A DNA stretch of 33,865 nucleotides from DATKZS01 sp035527835 [NCBI: bacterium] (lineage in GTDB: Bacteria > RBG-13-61-14). Location of the stretch: contig DATKZS010000008.1 of NCBI GenBank assembly GCA_035527835.1, positions 1-33,865 on the forward strand. Reading direction: 5' to 3'. Both the position numbers and the translations under genes were made by a program. Positions 1-6,014 of the stretch are shown in pieces (position 1 is the first letter of the stretch; every line of letters begins with the position of its first letter). The notes under the pieces were generated by a model. It had not been told where the DNA came from and did no database searches. It was given only the letters and a program-made list of their open reading frames with translations.

Positions 1-2
1 AC

Positions 3-284
3 GGGGTCACCCTGATGCACCGCCTGGCCGCGATGGACAACGCGACCCCGTACATGAAGCTCGCCATCCAGGCCGGCGCCCCCCTCAATGCCCGGGACCG
101 GAACGGCGGCACCCCGCTCGCCTACGCCGTCAACGCGGACCAGTTGGACGTCGTTCGCCTGCTAGCCGACGCCGGCGCCGACCTGAGCGCCAGGGACAAC
201 AAGGGACAGTCCATCATGCAAACCGCCCAGCTCCATGGCAATCAACCCATCATCAAATTCCTCTCCGACTGCGGCGCGCATTAG
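3..284 (+). CDS. Ankyrin-repeat protein, C-terminal part (5' end outside window)
   Basis: The reading frame is open from the first base of the window to a TAG at 282-284, so the gene begins upstream. An ATG at 15 lies inside repeat sequence and is probably internal. About two and a half ankyrin repeats are visible, with the typical pattern of TPLAYAV, a short helix pair (DVVRLLADAGADLSARD) and a turn. The last repeat ends in FLSDCGAH close to the C-terminus. Ankyrin repeats are protein-binding scaffolds; the partner cannot be inferred. No signal or enzymatic domain is visible in the part present. Confidence 0.85.
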   Translation, partial: GVTLMHRLAAMDNATPYMKLAIQAGAPLNARDRNGGTPLAYAVNADQLDVVRLLADAGADLSARDNKGQSIMQTAQLHGNQPIIKFLSDCGAH

Positions 285-361
285 CGTTTTTTGTTTGCTC
301 TCTCGCCCAACACCGGTTATAATTACTGGCTGCGAAACAAGGCCCGGCGGAGGGAAGTGCT

Positions 362-420
362 CGGGACAGGAGTGTCCCGGCCACCAGTTGAGGGGAAGGC
401 GCGGGACAAGAGTGTCCCGC
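362..420. repeat. Two short GGGACA-N4-TGTCCC palindromes
   Basis: Two hairpins lie between the ankyrin gene and the TPR gene. The first (362-379) has arms CGGGACA/TGTCCCG around GGAG. The second (401-420) has arms GCGGGACA/TGTCCCGC around AGAG. Arms match perfectly in both. Related copies occur at 10714-10729 and 10756-10775, so this is a dispersed short palindrome. Confidence 0.8.
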
Positions 421-464
421 CCACTATGATATGCCTGCGGCGGGGCAGGGGGGTATTAACGGAA

Positions 465-1310
465 ATGGCCAAGAAGATCAAGATCACGAGAAAGCAGATG
501 AAGCGGCCCGACGATTTCCTGAGCTGGTCGGAGCTGGTCTGGGACTGGTCCGAGAAGCACACCTGGCTGGCGGCGGGCGCGGTGGCCGGGGTCGTGGTTC
601 TGTTCCTCGCCATTCAGGGAGTGGGCATGTTGATCCGCTCCAGCGGCCAGAGCCCCCGCGCCGAGCTGGCCCAGTCCGTGCGGACCTTCAAGGCCCCCAT
701 CATGGCCCAGGACCAGATGAACATGCCCGGCATGGCCGAGGCCTATGCCACGGACAAGGTAAAGTACGAAAAGGCCGCGGCCGGGCTCGCCACCCTGGTC
801 CGGAAGTACCCGGCCAAGCCGGTGGGCGAGATGGCCATGATCTACCTGGCCCGGAGCAGGCAGGAGCTCGGGGACTACGACGCCGCCATCGCCTCCTTTC
901 AGAAATTCCTGAAAAGCAATATGGCCGGTCAGGAGCCGACGCTCAAGTACTCCGCCCTCATGGGCCTGGGCCAGAGCTTGTACGCCGCCGGCAAATACCA
1001 GGAGGCCCTGGACTACTACAACCAAGTCAAGGACTCGGACTCCGTTTTCAAGCCGGATGCCATGCTTGCCGTTGCCCGCTGCCAGTTCAAGCTCGATCAC
1101 CCGGACAAGGCCAAGGAAGGCCTGGCAGAGGCCAGAAAAGACTTCCCGGACGCATGGCTGGCCGAGCCTTCCGACTTCCTGGCCGGCTACTGGGAAGAAA
1201 TGAAAAATCAGCAGAAGATAGAGCAGTTTAAGATCGAGACCGGAGAATCTTCATCAAGTTCCGAAGAGGGCGCGCCCGGATTGAGTATCGGCGGCACTGA
1301 AAGCAAATAA
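465..1310 (+). CDS. Membrane-anchored TPR protein (YfgM-like)
   Basis: This is a 281-aa protein starting at ATG 465. The frame is open further upstream, but that part translates the palindromic repeats, so the downstream ATG is preferred. Residues 1-33 are basic and aromatic and cytosolic; one membrane helix spans about 34-56. The rest should be extracytoplasmic, with TPR units at roughly 98-150, 160-193 and 196-230 (for example GDYDAAIASFQKFL and GKYQEALDYYNQV). The tail is Ser/Glu-rich. Topology and repeat content resemble the YfgM/TPR_21 family, which works at the Sec translocon and with periplasmic chaperones. The next gene is a BamB-like propeller, the same order as yfgM-bamB in E. coli, which supports a role in envelope protein biogenesis. 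Confidence 0.8.
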   Translation: MAKKIKITRKQMKRPDDFLSWSELVWDWSEKHTWLAAGAVAGVVVLFLAIQGVGMLIRSSGQSPRAELAQSVRTFKAPIMAQDQMNMPGMAEAYATDKVKYEKAAAGLATLVRKYPAKPVGEMAMIYLARSRQELGDYDAAIASFQKFLKSNMAGQEPTLKYSALMGLGQSLYAAGKYQEALDYYNQVKDSDSVFKPDAMLAVARCQFKLDHPDKAKEGLAEARKDFPDAWLAEPSDFLAGYWEEMKNQQKIEQFKIETGESSSSSEEGAPGLSIGGTESK

Positions 1311-1353
1311 ACAATATAACATAATGTTGTTTAATAATTATTGCTTATAACCA

Positions 1354-2514
1354 ATGAATATTAATATTAAAAACCTAATCAATATGGCCGCGATTATTTT
1401 GCTTGCGGCTGTTTTTTGCCTTGTTCCAATTTCCCGTGCGGTTTCCGATGGTAATTCCTTCATAAAACCTGTTAGTTTCAGCGTAGAGCCGATGAGCTTG
1501 ATGAGGTCAAGAGACTTGAGGCCGCAACGGGGGTCGCCGGTTATTTATAATGATCTCATCTACGTAGTCAGCTCGCGGGGCAAGCTGGTGGCATTTGATC
1601 TGGCGGGGAACCGTGGCTCTTCCGTGGCCATCGCGTTCAAGCCTCTGGCCACTCCGGCCATTGACCAGGGCAGGCTGTTCGTTGGCGGAGACGATGGCAA
1701 GTTCCATTGCCTGGACCTGGGGACCGGCAAGGAAATCTGGTCTTACGATCTGAAAACCATTGATTTTTCGCCCGCCGCGGTCTATGGCTCGAACGTGATC
1801 TTCCAGAGCGCGAGCGATCGCGTCATGGCTCTCGACGTCGAGACCGGGGCCTGGCGCTGGGAATACCAGCACTTGCGCATTGACGACCTTGCGGTCCGCG
1901 GCATGGCGTCGCCGGTGATCAAAGACGGCGTGGCATATGTTGGGCTGTCCAGCGGCTTTGTCGCGGCCATGGATGCTCAAACCGGCCGGCTGATCTGGAA
2001 AAAGCGCGTGTTTCAGGGAGAGCAGTTCAAGGACGTGGACGCGCCGGTCCAGGTGGACGATACCAGCGTTTACGCCGTTTCCGATGCCGGCGACTTGGCC
2101 GCCTTGAGCCGCAAGACCGGGAACGTCTTCTGGACCTACCAGGCCGGCGGCATGGCCGGGCTGGCCCTCGATGGAGACAACCTGTACCTCGCCACCGACG
2201 AGGCCGAGCTCATCGCCCTTGACAAGATCACCGGCAAACCCGCCTGGTCCACCAAGCTCCTGGCCGGACGAGCCAAGTTGTCTTTCCTTAACCTGCCCAC
2301 CGCGCCCCGCATGATCGGACCCGAAATCGTCACCGTGAGCCGGGATGGACAGATTTTCTTCCTCGATAAGTCAACAGGCAAGATCGAGGCCCGGCATCAC
2401 TACCACACCGAGACCGCGAGCCCGGCCATATCCGTGCCTGGAGGAGGAGTGCTGTTCTGCGATAATAAAGGCATTGTCAGATACTGGCGTCAGCCGGCCT
2501 CGATAACGGATTAG
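1354..2514 (+). CDS. PQQ-like beta-propeller protein (BamB-like), exported
   Basis: This 386-aa protein has an N-terminal hydrophobic signal (about residues 11-28) and then repeated propeller blades with the PQQ/pyrrolo-quinoline signature, for example LFVGGDDGKFHCLDLGTGKEIW and VYAVSDAGDLAALSRKTGNVFW; about seven blades are visible. BamB is the beta-propeller lipoprotein of the outer-membrane BAM complex. Here the residue before the only signal-region Cys is Phe, so there is no good lipobox and the protein may be soluble periplasmic. An alternative ATG at 1384 would give a tighter signal peptide; neither start has a clear Shine-Dalgarno. The upstream gap is AT-rich. Position after a YfgM-like gene supports the BamB-like reading, but other PQQ-propeller functions are possible. 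Confidence 0.75.
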   Translation: MNINIKNLINMAAIILLAAVFCLVPISRAVSDGNSFIKPVSFSVEPMSLMRSRDLRPQRGSPVIYNDLIYVVSSRGKLVAFDLAGNRGSSVAIAFKPLATPAIDQGRLFVGGDDGKFHCLDLGTGKEIWSYDLKTIDFSPAAVYGSNVIFQSASDRVMALDVETGAWRWEYQHLRIDDLAVRGMASPVIKDGVAYVGLSSGFVAAMDAQTGRLIWKKRVFQGEQFKDVDAPVQVDDTSVYAVSDAGDLAALSRKTGNVFWTYQAGGMAGLALDGDNLYLATDEAELIALDKITGKPAWSTKLLAGRAKLSFLNLPTAPRMIGPEIVTVSRDGQIFFLDKSTGKIEARHHYHTETASPAISVPGGGVLFCDNKGIVRYWRQPASITD

Positions 2515-2536
2515 CTTTAGCTTCCCTTAATATATA

Positions 2537-2715
2537 TTATGTTAAAAGATTGAAGCCCCGGTAAATATTGCTTTAAAACTCAATGAAGTGATTGGAATGA
2601 GCCTTATGTTAAATGATTGAAACCCCGGTAAATATTGCTTTAAAACTCAATGAAGTGATTGGAAATGAGCCTTATGTTAAAAGATTGAAGCCCCGTAAAT
2701 ATAGCTCTGAAACTA
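2537..2715. repeat. Tandem 67-68 bp direct repeat, about 2.6 copies
   Basis: Copies begin at TTATGTTAAA in 2537, 2604 and 2672. Units 1 and 2 are almost identical (a few substitutions); unit 3 degenerates after about 45 bp. Each contains GATTGAAGCCCCGGTAAATA followed by an AT-rich half. The block fills the 227-bp gap before the PilZ gene and is much more AT-rich than the surrounding genes. Confidence 0.9.
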
Positions 2716-2741
2716 GCTAACTCCATGAGAAGTGAATAGAT

Positions 2742-3131
2742 ATGGGCCTATTGAAAATATTCAAAGACATTAGGATTGCATTCTTCAGCAGGGTCGCGGA
2801 CAAGCGCAAATACCCGCGCGTGCCGTTTTCGGTCAAGGTCACGAACCATAACAGCGGCAACTTCTCCTATTACCAGGCCACCAACATCAGCATCGGCGGC
2901 ATGTTCCTCAAAGCCGACGAGCCGCTGCCCATAGGCGCGACCCTCGATTTGCGCTTCTCTCTGCCCACTCCGGACAACCGCGACCTGGACATCCAGGTCC
3001 AGGCCCAGGTCGTCCGCGTCCAATCTCCCTCCCCTCAAGACACCTTCCCCTCCGGTATGGGCGTCAAATTCCTCTCCCTGCCCCGCGAAGCCAAAAAGAC
3101 CATCAAGGCGTTCATAAGGAGGAGGATGTAG
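2742..3131 (+). CDS. PilZ-domain protein (putative c-di-GMP receptor)
   Basis: This is a 129-aa single-domain PilZ protein. Both c-di-GMP-binding motifs are present: RxxxR as RKYPR (residues 22-26) and [D/N]xSxxG as NISIGG (residues 48-53). The barrel continues through MFLKADEPLPIGATLDLRFSLP and VQAQVVRVQ to GMGVKFLSLP near the C-terminus, where the family commonly has a similar GMGVxF motif. The length suits a stand-alone PilZ adaptor. Its target (motility, exopolysaccharide, transcription) cannot be read from the sequence. Three tandem 68-bp repeats lie immediately upstream and could carry its control region. No strong Shine-Dalgarno is seen; GAGAAG is the nearest purine tract. Confidence 0.88.
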   Translation: MGLLKIFKDIRIAFFSRVADKRKYPRVPFSVKVTNHNSGNFSYYQATNISIGGMFLKADEPLPIGATLDLRFSLPTPDNRDLDIQVQAQVVRVQSPSPQDTFPSGMGVKFLSLPREAKKTIKAFIRRRM

Positions 3132-3229
3132 CTGGATTCGCCAGGAGGCAATTTGGGGCTGGGCGTGAGTCGTCGTGGTGTCCTTTCTCCCTGCCCTGTT
3201 GCGGGTTGTACGGGGGGGATACGAGGGAT

Positions 3230-3287
3230 TAAGAGGGTTAGAAGAGTTAGAAGGGTAAGAAGGGTAAGAAGAGTTAGAAGGGTAAGG
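3230..3287. repeat. Purine-rich 9-bp tandem repeat (left arm of inverted repeat)
   Basis: This is a run of GTTAGAAGA / GTAAGAAGG-type 9-bp units. 3255-3271 (17 nt) is exactly the reverse complement of 3873-3889, so the tract forms one arm of an inverted repeat enclosing the four-helix-bundle gene. Confidence 0.85.
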
Positions 3288-3290
3288 ATC

Positions 3291-3827
3291 TCATGGCTCC
3301 TTCTTATTCCCCTTCTGCTTTTCCTCCTTTTCCTGCCTCTCCTTTTCCTCGCGGGCCCGGATGTTGACTAGTTGGGCTTCGCGCAGGGCCTTGATTCTGT
3401 CCTCGGCTTGTTCGCCCTGCCGCCGGGCGGGGCGGGAGAATTTTTCGCCCTTGTAGGCTGAGCCCTGGAGGTAGGCGATGAAGTTGGAGATCATGCCGCT
3501 GGTGCGGCGCGCGAGGTCACGGAGCTTATTGTAATCCTGGGCCAAGATGTAATCCTGGTCCCTGGCGATTTGGAGCTGGGCCCGGACCTCGCCGCACGAG
3601 CCCTTGGCGATGAACAAAAACTGGATGAATTCCGATGACGATCCGCGCTCAAAGCCTTCGGCGATGTTGGACATGATGGAGACGCAAGCGCGGCGGATTT
3701 GGTCGCAAAGCCCAAGGTCCCGGGCGAATTCGCCTTTGCGGGTCAAGCCGTAGACCAGGTTGGTCAATTCCCTTGCGCGCTGGTATATATGCAGTTCCTC
3801 GAATGACTCGGCGGCTTTTCCCTTCAT
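3291..3827 (-). CDS. Four-helix-bundle protein (S23/TIGR02436 family)
   Basis: This 178-aa protein starts at ATG 3827 behind AAAGGA. Residues 1-120 carry the family hallmarks: FEELHIYQRARELTNLVY, DQIRRACVSIMSNIAEGFER and FLFIAKGSCGEVRAQL. Family members are about 115-120 aa; here a 55-60 aa tail rich in Arg, Lys and Glu is added, and its last part runs into the purine-rich repeat tract, so the tail is probably low-complexity read-through. Proteins of this family were first noted in intervening sequences of 23S rRNA genes and have no established biochemical role. This copy is outside any rRNA gene but sits between complementary 9-bp-unit repeat tracts, resembling the stem-loop context of rRNA intervening sequences. 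Confidence 0.85.
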   Translation of the reverse strand: MKGKAAESFEELHIYQRARELTNLVYGLTRKGEFARDLGLCDQIRRACVSIMSNIAEGFERGSSSEFIQFLFIAKGSCGEVRAQLQIARDQDYILAQDYNKLRDLARRTSGMISNFIAYLQGSAYKGEKFSRPARRQGEQAEDRIKALREAQLVNIRAREEKERQEKEEKQKGNKKEP

Positions 3828-3837
3828 GTCCTTTCTT

Positions 3838-3900
3838 CCTTTCCGTCTTTCATACCCTTCTTACATTCATACCTTCTTACCCTTCTTACTCTCCTTCCCT
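3838..3900. repeat. Pyrimidine-rich tract (right arm of inverted repeat)
   Basis: This run of CTTCTTACC-like units is complementary to 3230-3287. The perfect 17-nt core is 3873-3889. It lies just upstream of the four-helix-bundle start codon (minus strand), so hairpin formation would enclose the whole gene. Confidence 0.8.
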
Positions 3901-3938
3901 TTCTCATCATTCACCTTCATCTTCCCGCGCATCCAACC

Positions 3939-4027
3939 TTATTCTATTCCGTATCTCTCCATCATATCCAGCGCCAGCGCCGGCCAGGTGAACTTTTGCG
4001 CGCCCTCCTTATTATCGGGAAAAATCT
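3939..4027 (-). pseudogene. Possible C-terminal remnant of a glycosyltransferase
   Basis: Read on the minus strand, the 89 bp after the hydrolase stop encode a protein-like tail ending QKFTWPALALDMMERYGIE and TAA at 3939-3941. An F-[ST]-W followed by an amphipathic helix and a Tyr is typical of the extreme C-terminus of GT4/GT5 glycosyltransferases such as glycogen synthases. The frame gives no glycosyltransferase sequence upstream, where the hydrolase gene begins, so this would be a leftover 3' end. The match is short and made by eye; it may be chance. Confidence 0.25.
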
Positions 4028-4909
4028 TCACAGGTGACGGTCGAAGAATTCCATCATCCGGTCGAACGCGTCCCGGCTGTCCTTCCCCTGGAAGTGGAAG
4101 TCGAAACCGTGGGTCTCGAAGGGGTACTTGACGTACTCGGCCTCGACGCCGGCCTCACGCAGCGCGCGGTAGTAGAGGTTGGACTGGGGGGGGTAGAGGG
4201 GGTCGAGCTTGCCGCAGACGAGGAGCGTGGGCGGCGCGCTCTTGACGAAGTTGATGGGCGAGGCCAGGCGGTAGTTTTCGGGAAGCTGTTTTTCCGTTCC
4301 GCCCAGGAACTTGCGGTTCAGTCCGATCCAGTGGATCACGTCGTTCCTGGAAAAGTCATAGACGCCGAAGAACGGGACCTGGGCCTTGACCGCTCCTGCG
4401 AGCGACGCGGTCTCGTGGCCGGTGGGCTTCCAGAACGGGTCGCCGGCGGCGGAGGACACGAGCGCGGTGAGGTGTCCGCCGGCGGAGCCGCCGGTGACGC
4501 CGAGACGGGAGGCGTCGCCGCCGTACTCGGCCGCATGTTCGCGGACCCAGGCGAGCGCTCCCAGGCAGTCGTTGACCGCGGCCGGGAACGGGTACTGCGG
4601 CGCCAGGCGGTAGTTGACGTTGAAGACCACGTAGCCGCGGGCCGACATGCGCCGCGCCCACGGGTCCATCTGCGACTTGTCGCCCTCGGTCCAGCCGCCG
4701 CCGTGGATGTAAACCAGGACCGGCAGACCATGCGCGCCGTCCGGGAAGTGCGCGTCGAGCTTCATGGCCTCGTCACCCGGATACCCGGAGGCGTAAGGCA
4801 CGTCGTAGATCGAATGGTCCGACGTGGGGAAGCTCACGCGCGCCGTGGAGCAGGAGCCAAGGAAAATCAGTTGAATAAGGCAGGCGATAAGAAATGACGT
4901 TTTTTTCAT
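4028..4909 (-). CDS. Alpha/beta-hydrolase lipoprotein (carboxylesterase type)
   Basis: This 293-aa protein has a lipoprotein signal with lipobox LGSC (Cys20). The hydrolase fold carries the oxyanion-hole motif HGGGW (69-73), the nucleophile elbow GGSAGG with Ser142, and a plausible Asp236 (KLDPLY) and His267 (ETHGFDF), completing a Ser-Asp-His triad. HGGGW and YRLAPQYPFPAAVND place it in the hormone-sensitive-lipase / BD-FAE-like esterase group, which acts on small esters, acetylated sugars or lipids. It should be anchored in the envelope facing the periplasm. GGAG lies 10 nt before the ATG. The next gene on this strand upstream is an exported TPR protein; an inverted repeat separates them. 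The substrate is unknown. Confidence 0.85.
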   Translation of the reverse strand: MKKTSFLIACLIQLIFLGSCSTARVSFPTSDHSIYDVPYASGYPGDEAMKLDAHFPDGAHGLPVLVYIHGGGWTEGDKSQMDPWARRMSARGYVVFNVNYRLAPQYPFPAAVNDCLGALAWVREHAAEYGGDASRLGVTGGSAGGHLTALVSSAAGDPFWKPTGHETASLAGAVKAQVPFFGVYDFSRNDVIHWIGLNRKFLGGTEKQLPENYRLASPINFVKSAPPTLLVCGKLDPLYPPQSNLYYRALREAGVEAEYVKYPFETHGFDFHFQGKDSRDAFDRMMEFFDRHL

Positions 4910-4933
4910 GGAAGGAGCTCCAGAAACGGATTG

Positions 4934-5022
4934 ATTTCACGCAAAGACGCAAAGTCCGCAAAGCCCTTTATCCTCATTATCGCAATTCTCCCCTTTGCGA
5001 ACTTTGCGCCTTTGCGTGAAAT
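4934..5022. repeat. Palindromic element, CGCAAAG class
   Basis: The arms are 4934-4963 and 4993-5022 (30 nt each, 28 of 30 complementary) around a 29-nt loop. Each arm holds three imperfect CGCAAAG units. Same class as 8492-8573 and 24647-24735. It lies between the starts of the hydrolase and the end of the TPR gene. Confidence 0.92.
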
Positions 5023-5085
5023 ACATTGCGCCCGGCCATACCCCAAGTCCCCCTGCCCTTAAAGCCGAAACATAAAACGAGGAGT

Positions 5086-5916
5086 TTATTTATTGGGGTA
5101 TTCCTTTCCGGTCCACTCCTTCCAGTGCTCTTTGGCTTTTTTCTGGGCGTAGCGGTTATAGGCTCGCTCTTCGGGGAAGGCGCCGGGGTCCATTTTCAGG
5201 GCTTTGTCCAGGGTGGCCAGGGCCTCGTCCTTTTTGCCCCGGTTGTGCTGGAATTCGGCCAGGTAGGCGTAATTGTCAATAAAGCGCGGCTCGGAATTAA
5301 TGGCGTCCGTCAGTTGTCCATATGGCTGGTCCGGGTCCTGGCCCACCATCTTGATCACGATCGCGGGCACGCGGGTGACCACGCGCGACCAGAAGCGGGC
5401 GTAGCCGCCGTACTTGTAGTGCTGGTCGTGCGCCTCGATCCATTCCATGTGGGTGTTGAGCTCCGGAAAAATGGCGGCCTGCGAGATGATGGAATTGTTC
5501 TCGTTCATGGCGGCCAGGTTGGCGGCGCTCCAGTAATGCGCGCCGGCGGTCTCCTTGACCGCCATGGCCTGCTTGGCGTAGTCCAGGCCCGTGGTGAAAT
5601 ACTTGGCGCGGGCCTCGAAGTTCTCGTCCGAGCCCATCGGCATCTGGTCGCCGCGCTGGTAATACTCGTCCGCGAGCTCGACCAGGAGCTCCTGGTTGTT
5701 GGGGTCGAGCTTCAGGGCCTGCTCCATGTACTTGATGGTCTCGTCAATCTGCTTGAGGCCCATGTCCTGGTCCTGCGCGTCCCAGCCCTTGTCAATCAGG
5801 GCCTGGGCCTCCGGCTTCGCGCTCACGGGCTTCTTGGGCTCGCTGGCCAGGGCCAGAGGCGAGAGAAGAAGCGCCGCGACGACGACGGCCAATATCATGG
5901 TCATTGTTTTTTTCAT
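5086..5916 (-). CDS. Exported TPR protein (possibly TRAP-transporter T-component-like)
   Basis: This 276-aa protein has a Sec signal peptide (about residues 1-25, cleavage near ALAS). TPR-like helices follow: IDETIKYMEQALKLDPNNQELLVELADEYYQRG, a central segment AHYWSAANLAAM, and a C-terminal repeat YAYLAEFQHNRGKKDEALATLDKALKMDPG. The central AxYWSAAN motif and the overall arrangement recall TatT, the TPR T-component of some TRAP transporters, but no TRAP membrane or substrate-binding subunit is nearby, so that is only a possibility. It is probably periplasmic. GGGGG lies before the ATG. The gene is on the same strand as the GH57 and glgB genes and 100 bp downstream of GH57, so it may be co-transcribed with them. 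Confidence 0.8.
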   Translation of the reverse strand: MKKTMTMILAVVVAALLLSPLALASEPKKPVSAKPEAQALIDKGWDAQDQDMGLKQIDETIKYMEQALKLDPNNQELLVELADEYYQRGDQMPMGSDENFEARAKYFTTGLDYAKQAMAVKETAGAHYWSAANLAAMNENNSIISQAAIFPELNTHMEWIEAHDQHYKYGGYARFWSRVVTRVPAIVIKMVGQDPDQPYGQLTDAINSEPRFIDNYAYLAEFQHNRGKKDEALATLDKALKMDPGAFPEERAYNRYAQKKAKEHWKEWTGKEYPNK

Positions 5917-6014
5917 CTTAATGTCCCCCTTCCCTTTTCAATTTATTCGTGTTCCTGAAATTTAGTGGCAGCAAATTCCCTGGAGGTTGTCCACTCCTCT
6001 GCCCTGCCGCGCGG

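Noticed and set aside
291-464. N-terminal extension of the YfgM-like protein to 291
   Set aside because: The 58 extra residues translate two dispersed palindromes and precede a normal start with basic N-terminus and membrane helix.
3153-3371. Plus-strand frame with an (RVR)n-type protein
   Set aside because: It translates the 9-bp purine repeat and overlaps the well-supported four-helix-bundle gene on the other strand.
5026-5958. Long frames opposite real genes (also at 7098-8441, 12564-14060 and 23088-24863)
   Set aside because: They are antisense shadows of high-GC genes: long open frames without domains, opposite genes with clear catalytic motifs.
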